A DNA stretch of 64,000 nt from Luteibacter sp. (GCF_009912395.1 NZ_WNDO01000023.1:28544-92543); one strand, 5' to 3'; shown: positions 8,766 to 18,471, numbered from the stretch's first letter. The notes: a model not told the origin generated them from the letters alone. Program-made: numbers and translations.

Positions 8766-10562
8766 ATGATCGAACGCATCGGATTACGCTGGCGACTCGT
8801 CGGCCTGCTTGCCGCCGTGCTCGTCATCGTGGCCTTGCCTTACGTGGTCACCCGCGCCAGCACCGAAGACGCCCTCAACTCGCGCGACTGGGTCACCCAC
8901 ACGGCCGACATCAAGGCCAGCGTCTATCGCCTCGACGCCATCCTGCGCAGCAGCGAGGCGGCCATGTTCGCCCGCCTGGCCGGCTCGCCGGCCGATACGG
9001 CCCTCGAAGAACGCGCGCTGGCACCGCGGCAGACCATCCCCGGCATCATCGCGACGCTGCGCACCATGACGCGCGACAACGCCGAACAGCTCACCCGACT
9101 CGGCGCGATCGAATCTATCGCCAATGGGCGCATGGTGCTGACCGACCAGGCCCTCCAGCGACTGAAGGCCGGCGACCGCGATGGCGCCTTTGCTTCCATG
9201 GAAGACGCCCGACTGCTGTTCCCGTTCCGCGAGCAGGTGCGCCAGTTGCTCGACGAAGAGTCGAAACTGCTGACCGATCGCCGCGAGCAGGCCGAGAAGC
9301 TTGCCGCCAACAACCGCCTGGTGCTGCTGGTGGCCGCGCTGGCGCAAGTCGTGCTGCTATGCATCGTCGTGGTGGTCTCCGAGCGGCAGATATCCATCCG
9401 TCTCGCGGCGGAATCCAAGGTCGCCGAAGCCGTGCAGCGCTCGCAGCTAATCGTGCAGGCCGTCCGCGAGCCCATCGCCATGCTCGATGGCGACCTGCGC
9501 ACGCTGTTGGTCAACACGGCATTCGGCGAGCTCTACGGTTTCGATCCGGAGGGTGGCAAGAACCCGCCGCTGAACGAGATCGGCGACGGCGCCTGGAACG
9601 ACTCCGCGTTGCTCCAGCGCCTGAACGACGTGGTGGCGCGCGATCGCGAGCTGTGGGATTACGAGCTGACCCAGCGCACGGTCGATGGCGTGGATCGCTT
9701 CGTGGTCATTAACGCGCGTCGCATCGAACAGCCCGACAGCGACCGTCCGGCGCTGCTGCTCACGGTCAGCGACATCACCGCCCGCGCGCTGGTGGAGCAG
9801 AAGGTCTCCGAACTGAACCGCCAGCTTGAAGGCAAGGTGGAGCAGATCTCCGACGTGAACCGCGAGCTGGAAGCTTTCAGCTATTCGGTGTCGCACGATC
9901 TGCGTGCGCCGCTGCGCCATATTTCCGGCTTTGCCGGCAAGCTGGAAACCCAGCTTGGCGACCAGGCCGACGATCGCGTTCGCCACTACATCGATGTCAT
10001 CAGCAGTTCGTCGCGGCGCATGGCGCAGCTGATCGACGACCTGCTGGTCTTCTCCCGCCTCGGGCGCGGCGCATTGCGCCTGCAGCCGGTGGACATGCAG
10101 TCTCTGGTGGAGGAGGCCCGTGCGCTGGTCGAGACCGACACGCGCGATCGGCGCATCGAATGGCGTATCGCCCCGATGCCGATCGTGGTCGGCGACGAAA
10201 ACATGCTGCGCACCGTCTGGCAGAACCTGCTGGGCAATGCCGTGAAGTACACGGGCAACCGCGAGCTGGCGCAGATCGAGGTGGGCCTCGATCGCCTGCC
10301 GGCCGGCGACTACGAATTCTTCGTCCGCGACAACGGCGCGGGCTTCGATATGCAGTACGCCGGCAAGCTATTCGGTGTCTTCCAGCGCCTGCATCGCGCC
10401 TCAGAATTTCCCGGCAACGGCATCGGCCTTGCCAACGTGCGACGCATCGTCGCCCGCCATGGAGGGCGGACCTGGGCCGAGGGCGAAACCGACCGCGGCG
10501 CCACCTTCCATTTTTCTTTGCCGGCTTCCGATCTACCGGGCGCCAGAACGGGTGACTCATGA
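8766..10562 (+). CDS. CHASE3-PAS sensor histidine kinase
   Basis: This 598-residue inner-membrane sensor kinase has an N-terminal transmembrane helix (LVGLLAAVLVIVALPYVV), a helical CHASE3-like extracytoplasmic domain (roughly residues 35-180), a second helix (LVLLVAALAQVVLLCIVVVV), a PAS domain (about 225-350), a coiled linker and a HisKA domain. The phosphoacceptor His377 is in YSVSHDLRAPLRHISGF, and HATPase motifs DNGAGFD and GNGIGLANVRRIV follow. The architecture resembles kinases paired with Rcp1-type receivers. The ATG at 8766 follows GGGGATGA. Its stop overlaps the next start by 4 bp, so kinase and receiver are translationally coupled. The signal is unknown. Confidence 0.9.
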   Translation: MIERIGLRWRLVGLLAAVLVIVALPYVVTRASTEDALNSRDWVTHTADIKASVYRLDAILRSSEAAMFARLAGSPADTALEERALAPRQTIPGIIATLRTMTRDNAEQLTRLGAIESIANGRMVLTDQALQRLKAGDRDGAFASMEDARLLFPFREQVRQLLDEESKLLTDRREQAEKLAANNRLVLLVAALAQVVLLCIVVVVSERQISIRLAAESKVAEAVQRSQLIVQAVREPIAMLDGDLRTLLVNTAFGELYGFDPEGGKNPPLNEIGDGAWNDSALLQRLNDVVARDRELWDYELTQRTVDGVDRFVVINARRIEQPDSDRPALLLTVSDITARALVEQKVSELNRQLEGKVEQISDVNRELEAFSYSVSHDLRAPLRHISGFAGKLETQLGDQADDRVRHYIDVISSSSRRMAQLIDDLLVFSRLGRGALRLQPVDMQSLVEEARALVETDTRDRRIEWRIAPMPIVVGDENMLRTVWQNLLGNAVKYTGNRELAQIEVGLDRLPAGDYEFFVRDNGAGFDMQYAGKLFGVFQRLHRASEFPGNGIGLANVRRIVARHGGRTWAEGETDRGATFHFSLPASDLPGARTGDS

Positions 10563-11008
10563 ACCAGCGCGAAAAACTGCGCACCATCCTCCTTGTCGAA
10601 GACTCGATGGCCGATGCCGAAATGGCCATCGACGCGCTTCGCGAGGCCAAGCTCGCCAACCCGATCGTGCACCTGGAAGACGGCGTGGATTGCCTTGACT
10701 GGCTGCATCGCCGTGGCGCCTACGCGAACCGCGACGAGGGCGACCCGTCCGTCATCCTTCTCGACATCAAGATGCCGCGCAAGGATGGCCTGGAGGTTCT
10801 CCAGGAAATCCGTAGCGAAGAACGCTGGAAGCGTCTACCGGTGGTGATCCTCTCGTCGTCGCGTGAGGAGAGCGATCTCGCCCGTAGCTGGAATCTGGGC
10901 GTGAATGCCTATGTGTTGAAGCCGGTCGATGTCACCCAGTTCTTCCATGCCGTCCAGACGCTCGGCCACTTCTGGGCTGTGCTGAACCAGCGGCCGGAAG
11001 GCGGCTGA
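10559..11008 (+). CDS. Single-domain response regulator (Rcp1-like)
   Basis: The protein is a lone receiver domain of 149 residues without an output domain. The acidic pocket is in VEDSMADAE, the phosphoacceptor is Asp69 in LLDIKMPRKDG, and the switch and lysine positions are in LSSSREE and YVLKPVD. The C-terminal extension FFHAVQTLGHFWAVL is typical of receivers like cyanobacterial Rcp1. It overlaps the upstream kinase by 4 bp and probably relays phosphate from it, possibly to the hybrid protein encoded 31 bp downstream. Confidence 0.9.
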   Translation: MNQREKLRTILLVEDSMADAEMAIDALREAKLANPIVHLEDGVDCLDWLHRRGAYANRDEGDPSVILLDIKMPRKDGLEVLQEIRSEERWKRLPVVILSSSREESDLARSWNLGVNAYVLKPVDVTQFFHAVQTLGHFWAVLNQRPEGG

Positions 11009-11039
11009 GCGCCGGGCCGCAGGAAGGGACAGGGTCGAT

Positions 11040-12581
11040 ATGAGCGCTCAAGGTCATAAGGTCAGGATTCTCCAGGTCGAGGACAGCCCCCTCGATGCTG
11101 AGTTGGTATTGACGGAACTGGATCACGACGGACTCGACTACGAAGTCCGGCTGGTTGACGACGAAGGGGCCTATCTGGATGCCCTGGATACGTTCCGGCC
11201 GGATATCGTGCTGTCCGATCTGAGCATGCCGGTGTTCAGTGGCGAACGCGCGCTGGAACTGCTGCGCGGACGCACGGCGGATATTCCCTTCATCTTCATT
11301 TCCGCGACGCTCGGCGAGGAAGCCGCGATCGAGGCGCTGCGCAACGGCGCCACGGACTACATCCTCAAGCAGAACACCGCGCGGCTTGCGTCCGCGGTAC
11401 GTCGTGCGCTGCGCGAAGCGGAAGAGCAGGCAGGGCGCATGCGCGCCGAACAGGAACTCATCCGCGCCCAGCGCTTCGAAAGCCTCGCGTTACTCGCTGG
11501 CGGCCTCAGCCACGACCTGCGCAACCTGTTGCAACCGCTGCTGCTGGCCGGCGATACGCTGGAAGACTATGCCGACGACCCGCGCCTGGCCCGGCTCGGT
11601 GCGCTGGTCCGCGACTGCGGACGGCGCGGGTTGGAGATGGTCTCGTCCATGCTGTTGTTCGCGCGTGGCGCGCGTCGTGCCGAACAGGTACGCCTTGGCG
11701 CCTTGCTCGACGCGCTCAAGTTGCTCATGCAGGGCAGCGTGCCACGCAACGTCGCGATGGAAGTGGACGTCGTCGATCCGGAGATCGCCTTCGAGGGCAA
11801 CCACACCGAATTGCAGCAGTGCCTGCTGAACCTCTGCCTCAATGCCATCCAGGCGATGCCGGACGGTGGCACGCTACGGATCGAGACGGCGCAGGTGACC
11901 CTGGCGGAGGATTTCTTCGCCGAAGGTGAATCCACCGCTCCTGGTCGCTACCTGCGCATGTCGGTGATGGACTCGGGCGTCGGCATGACGGCCGAGGTGC
12001 TCCAGCGTCTCTTCGAGCCGTTCTTCACCACCAAGGACACGGGAACGGGTCTCGGCCTGCTTTCCTGCAAGCGCATCGTTGCCAGCCACGGCGGCCTCAT
12101 GCGCGTACGTAGTCGCCAGGACGAGGGCACGCAGTTCCATCTTTACCTGCCGTTGAACGTGGAGCATGACGAACACGGCGATCCGCTGGTGATGGAGGCT
12201 TCCCTCCAGGGCGAGGCCGAGCGTGTGCTCGTGGTGGTGGAAGAAGCCACGCAGCTATCGTTGCTGGCCGATACGCTGGATGCCTATGGCTACCAGGCGG
12301 GTGCGAGCCAGAGCGGTACCGCCGCGCTGCAATGGATCGAGGCGCATGGCGTGCCCGATCTGGTGGTGATGGATGCGGACATGAACCTGTTCACCGGCGT
12401 GCGTACGCTCGCGGCGTTGTTGGAGCACGGTTATACCGGTGCAGTGCTGCTGCTGGCGCGTCCCGATTCGCCTCCGAATCTCGATGAGCTGCCGCAGCTC
12501 GAACGCTTGCATGTGCTGGAAAAACCGATCCAGTCGCGGGCGCTTCTTCGTAAGGTTCGCGAGGCGCTGGAAGGCGCCTGA
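11040..12581 (+). CDS. Hybrid REC-histidine kinase-REC signalling protein
   Basis: The 513-residue soluble protein has an N-terminal receiver (acidic QVEDSPLDAE; Asp60 in LSDLSMPVFSG; lysine in YILKQN). A histidine-kinase core follows with His158 in GGLSHDLRNLLQP, N box CLLNLCLNAIQAMPDGG, and DSGVGMTAEV and GTGLGLLSCKRIV motifs. A second receiver lies at about residues 395-512 (Asp in LVVMDADMN, Lys in VLEKP). In the second receiver the usual acidic pair is EE (VVVEEATQ). No transmembrane or DNA-binding region is seen, so the phosphorelay output must be another protein. It is probably co-transcribed with the preceding kinase and receiver. Confidence 0.88.
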   Translation: MSAQGHKVRILQVEDSPLDAELVLTELDHDGLDYEVRLVDDEGAYLDALDTFRPDIVLSDLSMPVFSGERALELLRGRTADIPFIFISATLGEEAAIEALRNGATDYILKQNTARLASAVRRALREAEEQAGRMRAEQELIRAQRFESLALLAGGLSHDLRNLLQPLLLAGDTLEDYADDPRLARLGALVRDCGRRGLEMVSSMLLFARGARRAEQVRLGALLDALKLLMQGSVPRNVAMEVDVVDPEIAFEGNHTELQQCLLNLCLNAIQAMPDGGTLRIETAQVTLAEDFFAEGESTAPGRYLRMSVMDSGVGMTAEVLQRLFEPFFTTKDTGTGLGLLSCKRIVASHGGLMRVRSRQDEGTQFHLYLPLNVEHDEHGDPLVMEASLQGEAERVLVVVEEATQLSLLADTLDAYGYQAGASQSGTAALQWIEAHGVPDLVVMDADMNLFTGVRTLAALLEHGYTGAVLLLARPDSPPNLDELPQLERLHVLEKPIQSRALLRKVREALEGA

Positions 12582-12586
12582 TCGGA

Positions 12587-12632
12587 TGTAGGAGCGCGCT
12601 TGCGCGCGGTCGCGCGCAAGCGCGCTCCTACA
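12587..12632. repeat. REP-like palindrome, complete
   Basis: This is a 46-bp element with 22-bp perfect inverted arms (each reading TGTAGGAGCGCGCTTGCGCG plus CG from its outer end) around a GT centre. It separates the phosphorelay genes from the convergent M23 gene and could act as a bidirectional terminator. The sequence belongs to the REP type mobilised by RAYT transposases in pseudomonads and xanthomonads. Confidence 0.85.
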
Positions 12633-12635
12633 GGG

Positions 12636-13808
12636 TTAATGCGAGGCCGGAAACGAAACGACCGTGTCGCTCAAGGGCAGCTCATCGGCAACATGCTTCA
12701 CCGGTGCGGCCTTCCACGGATCGCCCATGCCGAACAGTTGGCCCTCGCTTTCCGGTCCATGGACATCGAGCCGGTCGAAGACATAAGGCACGCCCTCGGA
12801 ACCTTCGAACGCCATGGCGTCGGCTACCTGGAAATGCAGGTGCGGCGCGGCGGAATTGCCCGACTGGCCCAGTGCGCCGATCGTCTGTCCACGGGTCACC
12901 CGGTCGCCGACCTTCACCTTGACGCTGCCTTTTTGCAGGTGCGCGTATCCCGCGTACCGTCCGCCACCCAGATCGAGCACGACGTAATTGCCGAACAGCC
13001 CGTCCAGAGATAGCGCCGGCGGTTCGGGCTGTGGCTCCAGCGGCGTGTGCTCGTCCTGCCCGTCGCGCATGGCGACCACGGTCGCGTCGGCGACGGCAAG
13101 CACGGGTACGCCGTAGCCGTACCAGTCGGCATGCCGGGTCGCGTGGATATCCTTCACCGGACGAAAGGCACGTCCCTTGGCGTCGATGCCGACAAAGTCG
13201 AGCGCGTAACGCTGTGGAATGGTCAGGAAGCCGTTCACCGCGACGAGGCTGCCCCAGTGGTGCGAGTGCGCGTTGCCCGGCCCTTCGTGGGCGAGCCACT
13301 GGCCGCCGCGCAGGGGAGGGCCTAGCCGCAAGGGCTCGATATCCCGCACCGTGACGGCGACGCCGTCAAGCGACGACACCTGCCGCCGCTCATCGGTGAA
13401 GGCCATCCGATGGTGGAGGGCATGCGGGTGGATACCCTCGGGCAACGTGATCCACACGAAGAGCACCGCGCGCTTTCCCGCCGCGATCACGGGCGGCTTG
13501 CCGTCGTCCGGCGCGGGGCGTATCGCCGCGGCGACCCCCGCCTGGTCGAGGTGGAGCAGGGTATGCCCCTGCTCGTCGACGACATCGAGTGACTCGGGAA
13601 CCAGCGGCCCGGTGTCGCCGTAGTAGTTGCCGACGTGCAACTCGTAGGCGAGATGCTCGGTGTCGTCGGTGCCGCGAAAGGGTGTCGGTGCGAAGGGAAC
13701 GCGGGCATCCACCGGGGCCGGCGTCGTGGCGATGGCTGGACAGGCGAAAGCGAGGCATGCGCATAGCGCGATGCCCCGTGCGAGCGTGGCACGGTAAGGC
13801 GGCTTCAT
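12636..13808 (-). CDS. Exported M23-family metallopeptidase
   Basis: This 390-residue exported protein is of the LysM-less M23 (lysostaphin/NlpD fold) type, probably a murein endopeptidase or an activator-like protein. The ATG at 13808 starts a signal peptide (MKPPYRATLARGIALCACLA, cleavage after AIA) and has an AAGGGGAAG ribosome site. The longer frame starts inside the REP palindrome and is an artefact. The M23 domain is C-terminal: zinc-site region HSHHWGSLVAVNG, YALDFVGID, FGNYVVLDLGGG, GDRVTRGQTIGALGQSGNS and the HLHFQVAD active-site motif. The N-terminal 180 residues (beta-rich, ELHVGNYYGDTG) are of unknown role. It is monocistronic, with REP elements on both sides. Confidence 0.85.
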   Translation of the reverse strand: MKPPYRATLARGIALCACLAFACPAIATTPAPVDARVPFAPTPFRGTDDTEHLAYELHVGNYYGDTGPLVPESLDVVDEQGHTLLHLDQAGVAAAIRPAPDDGKPPVIAAGKRAVLFVWITLPEGIHPHALHHRMAFTDERRQVSSLDGVAVTVRDIEPLRLGPPLRGGQWLAHEGPGNAHSHHWGSLVAVNGFLTIPQRYALDFVGIDAKGRAFRPVKDIHATRHADWYGYGVPVLAVADATVVAMRDGQDEHTPLEPQPEPPALSLDGLFGNYVVLDLGGGRYAGYAHLQKGSVKVKVGDRVTRGQTIGALGQSGNSAAPHLHFQVADAMAFEGSEGVPYVFDRLDVHGPESEGQLFGMGDPWKAAPVKHVADELPLSDTVVSFPASH

Positions 13809-13827
13809 GGTGGCTTCCCCTTGCATG

Positions 13828-13871
13828 GTAGGAGCGCGCTTGCGCGCGATCGCGCGCAAGCGCGCTCCTAC
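13828..13871. repeat. REP-like palindrome, complete
   Basis: This 44-bp palindrome has the same sequence as at 12587 with an AT centre. It lies between pilR and the co-directional M23 gene and probably insulates the two transcripts. Confidence 0.85.
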
Positions 13872-13887
13872 AGAAAACCGGACGGCA

Positions 13888-15297
13888 TCAATCGATGCCG
13901 AGTTTCTTCAGCTTGTAGCGCAGCGCACGGAACGTGATGCCGAGTTTCTTGGCGGTGGCGGTCTTGTTGTAACGGGACTCTTCCAACGCCTTGATGATCG
14001 TGTCGCGCTCGATATTGGAGATGTAATCCTCCAGCGAGCCGTCGGCACCGACAGGAAGCGGGGCGGGTGCCGCGGCCGGGACAACGACCGGTGAAGCCAG
14101 ATCCGGCGTGGTGACGGGCGTCGGCGTGGCCGTGCTGCGCTGGGGCAGCATCAGGTCGTCGGCCTCGATGGACTCGCCTTCGCACATGGCCATGGCGCGT
14201 TCGAGGATGTTCTCCAACTCGCGCACGTTGCCGGGGAACTGGTAGGCCTCCAGCGCGGCGAGGGCATCGGGCTTGAGTCGGTTCGGCGTCGTGCCGGCTT
14301 CGGTCGCGAGCTGACGCAGGATGAAATCGGCCAGCTTCGGAACGTCGCCACGGCGTTCGCGCAGCGGCGGTACGCGCAGTTCGATCACATTGATGCGATA
14401 GAACAGGTCCTGGCGGAACAGGCCCTGCTCAACGAGCGCGGCAAGATTCTTGTGCGTAGCGGAAAGGATACGGACATCGACGGGGATCTCGTCGCGACCG
14501 CCGATCGGGCGCACGGCTTTTTCCTGGATGGCACGCAACAGCTTCACCTGCATGTGCAGGGGCAGCTCGGCCACTTCGTCGAGGAACAACGTGCCGCCCT
14601 GGGCGGCCTGGAACAGGCCTTCCTTGTCGGCGTGGGCACCGGTGAAGCTGCCCTTGCGATGGCCGAAGAATTCGCTCTCCATCAGTTCGGACGGAATGGC
14701 ACCGCAGTTCACCGGCACGAAGGCACCGGCGGAGCGGGGGCCCAGTTCGTGGATCAGTCGCGCCACCAGCTCCTTGCCCACACCCGATTCGCCGGCGATG
14801 TAGACCGGGGCCTGGTTGCGGGCCAGCTTGGCGATCTTCGTGCGGACCTCGGCCATGACCGGCGAGTCGCCGATCAGGCGGTCCGCCCCCGGGGCCGGCT
14901 TGTTGGCGCCGGCTTCGGCCTTGCGCTCTTCGGACAGGCGCAGGGCCGTGCGCACCAGGCGGCGCAGCAACTGGATGTCGACGGGCTTGGAAACGAAGTC
15001 GAAGGCGCCGGCCTTGAGGGCGTTCACGGCCGCGTCCACGTTGCCGTAGGCGGTGATCATCGCCACCGGCATGTCCGGGTGGGTGGCGGCAATGAGTTCG
15101 ATGATTTCCTGGCCGCTGCCATCAGGCAGCCGCATGTCGGTGAAGCACAGGTCGTAGCGACGCGCTCCCAGCGCGGCCCGCGCCTCGCTGACACTGCCCA
15201 CGGCATCGACAGCGAGTTCCATGCGGCCGAGGGTGATGGTCAGCAACTCGCGGATGTCCCGCTCATCGTCGATGACGAGTACGGTCTGCTTGCTCAT
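13888..15297 (-). CDS. pilR: Type IV pilus sigma-54 response regulator PilR
   Basis: PilR is the NtrC-type activator that switches on pilA and other sigma-54-dependent pilus genes. The 469-residue protein has a receiver domain with phosphoacceptor Asp54 (CFTDMRLPDG), an AAA+ domain with Walker A GESGVGKE, the sigma-54 contact loop ESEFFGHRKGSFTGA, and Walker B GGTLFLDEVAELP. A Fis-type helix-turn-helix lies at the C terminus (NKTATAKKLGITFRALRYKL). The ATG at 15297 (MSKQTVLVIDDE) is chosen over an upstream in-frame start. It lies 67 bp after pilS. The pilus structural genes that often follow in Xanthomonas are not adjacent here. Confidence 0.9.
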   Translation of the reverse strand: MSKQTVLVIDDERDIRELLTITLGRMELAVDAVGSVSEARAALGARRYDLCFTDMRLPDGSGQEIIELIAATHPDMPVAMITAYGNVDAAVNALKAGAFDFVSKPVDIQLLRRLVRTALRLSEERKAEAGANKPAPGADRLIGDSPVMAEVRTKIAKLARNQAPVYIAGESGVGKELVARLIHELGPRSAGAFVPVNCGAIPSELMESEFFGHRKGSFTGAHADKEGLFQAAQGGTLFLDEVAELPLHMQVKLLRAIQEKAVRPIGGRDEIPVDVRILSATHKNLAALVEQGLFRQDLFYRINVIELRVPPLRERRGDVPKLADFILRQLATEAGTTPNRLKPDALAALEAYQFPGNVRELENILERAMAMCEGESIEADDLMLPQRSTATPTPVTTPDLASPVVVPAAAPAPLPVGADGSLEDYISNIERDTIIKALEESRYNKTATAKKLGITFRALRYKLKKLGID

Positions 15298-15364
15298 GGG
15301 GTCCGAGAGGTTCCGTGAAGGCGCCCAATGTAACCGCCCCGGCCGTTCAGGCAAAGGGCGGAAG

Positions 15365-17011
15365 TCACGCCCGGGCCGCCAACGGCGCCATGCCGACGCT
15401 TCGGGCCGGCGGGGTCAGGCTGAGTCGGAAGCAGCTTCCACCGCCCGCTACGCGCACGTATTCAAGCGCGGCCTGGTTGGCTTCGCTCATCTGCCGGGCA
15501 AGGTACAGGCCCAGTCCCGTGCCGTACTCGTGGGTGGTGAAGAACGGCTCGAAGATCTGCGCGGCCACCTTCGGCGGAATGCCCGGGCCGCGATCAATCA
15601 CTTCCAGGGTAGGCACGCCGGCTTCCGAATGCCGTGCCACGACCATCACGCGGGCGGGTTCACCGGGGATGCGCCCGTAGCGGAGAGCGTTCTGTACCAG
15701 GTTCCAGATCACCTGCTGGAGGTGCTGCGGATCGGCCACGGCGGCGACGGGTTCGCTGCCCGAGACGGCGCGGAGGATGTCGTTGCCCAGGTCGTTACCC
15801 TGGCGGTACTCCGCGACGAAGTGGTGCACCCACTTGCTGAGATCGAGGGTCTCGGGGCGCGAGCGCTCGCGGCGCGACAGCTGGAGGATGTTCTCGATGA
15901 TTTCGTTGAGCCGCGCACAGTGGTTGTTGATGATCTCGACCATGCGCAGGTCGGTGTCGTTCATGTCGGTGGATTCGGCGAGCAACTGCGCCGAGTAGTG
16001 GATCGCCGCCAGCGGATTGCGGATCTCGTGGGCGATCGACGCGGACAGGCGGCCCAATGAGCTGAGCGTAAGTTCTTCCGCCCGTCGCGACAGCAGCGAG
16101 GTGTCGTCGAGGAAGATCAGCACGTGGGAGTCGTCATTGGCCGCGAGGCGCGAGAAGCGCGGGACCACCTCGGGCGTGCCGTCGGCGAGCGTGGTGGCGC
16201 TTTCGTCGAGCTTGCCCGAGGTGCGCCAGTGGTACAGCCGTCGGGACAGTTCGGGGGCCAGGGTGCCGAGGTCGCGCTGGTCGGCCGACGGATTGCCCAT
16301 CAGCATCCACGCGGATTCGTTGAGCTGGTGGATGCGGTTGCTCTCGTCCACCAGCAGCACGCCGGTCTTCATGCGCCGGATGATCAGCTCGTTGACCTGG
16401 GCGAGGTTGGCCAGGTCGATGCCGCGCTGTTCGGCCAGGGCCTCCGACGCCCGGATGTTGCGGCCGAGCATGTAGCAAAGCGACGCGCAGGCGAAATAGG
16501 CCGCGCCGAATAGGCCGTACTCGACCAGTTCGCGGTCGGAGGTGTCCTGGGCGTCGGCGATGTCGAAGACGGAGTGGCCGAGCATCCCCAGGGTGGCCAG
16601 GGCGGCGAAGAACATGGACAGGCGCAGGGGCAGCAGCAGGGCGCCGGTGGCGATGTTCACCGCCAGCATCATGGAGACGCCCATGCGCACGTCGTGCATC
16701 AGCACCAGGGCCAGCAGGGCGGCCACGATGTCCAGGACCAGGCCGGCCGAGACGATCAGGGTGGGGCGGTGCAGCGACTGCCGGGTCCGGGCCACCATGA
16801 CCAGGGCCGCCAGCAGGTAGGCCATGCCCATCAGGCGGGCCAGCAGCGGATCGGGCAGGGCGGGCCACGCCATATGCTCCGGACGGAACGCCAGGGCGGT
16901 ATATACCGCGGCCTGTCCGAGCCGGAAGTAGTTGAAAAAGAAGAGTTCGTGGCGGGCCGCGGCCTGCGTCGGGCTGGATCGGGCTACCGTCGGCGGCGCG
17001 GGCGTGGACAC
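15365..17011 (-). CDS. pilS: Type IV pilus sensor histidine kinase PilS
   Basis: PilS is the membrane sensor of PilA levels that phosphorylates or dephosphorylates PilR. The 548-residue protein has about six N-terminal transmembrane helices (from LFFFNYFRLGQAAVY to ACASLCYMLGRNIRA) and a cytoplasmic PAS-like domain (VDESNRIHQLNESAWMLMG). The HisKA motif is SIAHEIRNPLAAIHYSAQLL, and ATP-binding motifs are NLVQNALRYG, DRGPGIPP and GTGLGLYLARQM. The GTG at 17011 is preceded by GGAGAG. The ORF extends upstream but that part lacks family similarity. It is divergent from sucCD. Confidence 0.88.
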   Translation of the reverse strand: MSTPAPPTVARSSPTQAAARHELFFFNYFRLGQAAVYTALAFRPEHMAWPALPDPLLARLMGMAYLLAALVMVARTRQSLHRPTLIVSAGLVLDIVAALLALVLMHDVRMGVSMMLAVNIATGALLLPLRLSMFFAALATLGMLGHSVFDIADAQDTSDRELVEYGLFGAAYFACASLCYMLGRNIRASEALAEQRGIDLANLAQVNELIIRRMKTGVLLVDESNRIHQLNESAWMLMGNPSADQRDLGTLAPELSRRLYHWRTSGKLDESATTLADGTPEVVPRFSRLAANDDSHVLIFLDDTSLLSRRAEELTLSSLGRLSASIAHEIRNPLAAIHYSAQLLAESTDMNDTDLRMVEIINNHCARLNEIIENILQLSRRERSRPETLDLSKWVHHFVAEYRQGNDLGNDILRAVSGSEPVAAVADPQHLQQVIWNLVQNALRYGRIPGEPARVMVVARHSEAGVPTLEVIDRGPGIPPKVAAQIFEPFFTTHEYGTGLGLYLARQMSEANQAALEYVRVAGGGSCFRLSLTPPARSVGMAPLAARA

Positions 17012-17296
17012 GATGCGATTCTCTCCACTGGCAGCTCCGAAAGGCCGGAGGTGACCCTCAGTATAGGCGCCGGAAACCGCCCGGCAACACGCGTCGGCGG
17101 CAGGCGGGCCCCCCGCGGCGGACCACCATGCGCCAGCGAATGCGGCCCGCGCCCCTTTCATTCCGGGGCCTCATACAGGAAAATACGCGGCCGTATTGCG
17201 TGAAAAAGGCGCAATCGCTCCATCCCCACACCCGTGCGTGTCGTTCGCGGCCGCGCGCTTTTCTCACGTGTTTCTCCCGTTCGCTCGAGGTATCGA

Positions 17297-18457
17297 ATGA
17301 ATTTCCACGAGTACCAGGCCAAAGAACTGTTCGCGAAGTACGGCATCGCCGTGCCCCCGGGCAAGGTAGCCAACTCGCCCGACGCAGCCGTCGACGCCGC
17401 CAAGCATCTCGGCGGTTCCCAGTGGATGGTCAAGGCCCAGATCCACGCCGGTGGCCGTGGCAAGGCCGGTGGCGTCAAGTTCTGCCGCAGCCTGGATGAC
17501 GTCCGTGCAGCCGCCAAGGGCATGCTCGGTACGAACATGGAAACCTACCAGTCGGCCGGCCGCGCGCTGCCCGTCAACCTGGTTCTGGTGACCGACGCGA
17601 CCGACATCGCGAAGGAACTCTACCTCTCGATCCTCACCGATCGTGACACCAAGTCGATCTCGTTCATCGCCTCCAAGCACGGCGGCGTGGACATCGAGCA
17701 GGTGGCCGCCGAAACGCCGGAAGATATCCACACCTTCCAGGTGGATTTCGTCGAAGGCCTCCAGCCGTACCAGTGCCGCGATCTCGGGTTCAAGATGGAC
17801 CTGAATCCGAAGCAGGTCGGTCAGCTCGTCAAGATCATGCTTGGCCTGTACAAGCTGTTCAATGAAAAGGACCTTGCGCTGGTCGAGCTCAACCCGCTCG
17901 CCATCCTCGAAGACGGCAACCTCGCCGCCCTCGACGGCAAGGTCAACTCCGACGACAACGCCGAGTTCCGTCACCCGGACCTCGCCGCCATGCGTGACCT
18001 CACGCAGGAAGACGCAGCCGAAGCGGCTGCCGTCCAGCACAACCTCAACTACGTCACCATGGACGGCACCATCGGTTGCATGGTGAACGGCGCTGGCCTG
18101 GCCATGGCCACCATGGACGTCATCAAGCTGGCAGGCGGCGAGCCGGCCAACTTCCTCGACGTCGGCGGCGGCGCCACCAAGGAGCGCGTCTCCGAGGCGT
18201 TCAAGCTCATCCTCTCGTCCGACAAGGTCAAGGCCATCCTGGTCAACATCTTCGGCGGCATCGTCCGTTGCGACCTCATCGCCGAAGGCATCATCGCGGC
18301 CGTGAAGGAAGTGGGTCTGCAGATCCCCGTGATCGTGCGCCTGCAGGGCACCAACGTCGAGAAGGGCCGCGAACTGCTGGCCAACTCGGGCCTGGCGATC
18401 ACGCCGGCCGACGATCTCAACGATGCGGCCCGCAAGGCCGTGGCCGCAGCGGCCTGA
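17297..18457 (+). CDS. sucC: Succinyl-CoA synthetase beta subunit
   Basis: This subunit of the TCA-cycle enzyme (succinyl-CoA + ADP/GDP + Pi to succinate + ATP/GTP) has 386 residues, beginning [17 protein letters not shown]. The N-terminal ATP-grasp fold includes [16 protein letters not shown], and [19 protein letters not shown] binds metal and nucleotide. The C-terminal domain has [17 protein letters not shown] and [10 protein letters not shown]. The ATG at 17297 has GAGG just upstream. It forms an operon with sucD 14 bp downstream. Confidence 0.97.
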   Translation: MNFHEYQAKELFAKYGIAVPPGKVANSPDAAVDAAKHLGGSQWMVKAQIHAGGRGKAGGVKFCRSLDDVRAAAKGMLGTNMETYQSAGRALPVNLVLVTDATDIAKELYLSILTDRDTKSISFIASKHGGVDIEQVAAETPEDIHTFQVDFVEGLQPYQCRDLGFKMDLNPKQVGQLVKIMLGLYKLFNEKDLALVELNPLAILEDGNLAALDGKVNSDDNAEFRHPDLAAMRDLTQEDAAEAAAVQHNLNYVTMDGTIGCMVNGAGLAMATMDVIKLAGGEPANFLDVGGGATKERVSEAFKLILSSDKVKAILVNIFGGIVRCDLIAEGIIAAVKEVGLQIPVIVRLQGTNVEKGRELLANSGLAITPADDLNDAARKAVAAAA

Positions 18458-18471
18458 GGAGCGATAAATCC

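Noticed and set aside
13807..14094. Small frames starting or containing [11 protein letters not shown] near REP elements
   Set aside because: The peptide is the translation of the REP palindrome and recurs at unrelated loci, so it is not a conserved N terminus or microprotein.
17182..17197. AATACG-CGGC-CGTATT inverted repeat in the pilS-sucC gap
   Set aside because: The arms are only 6 bp and there is no second copy in the window; it is within chance expectation for 285 bp of GC-rich DNA.
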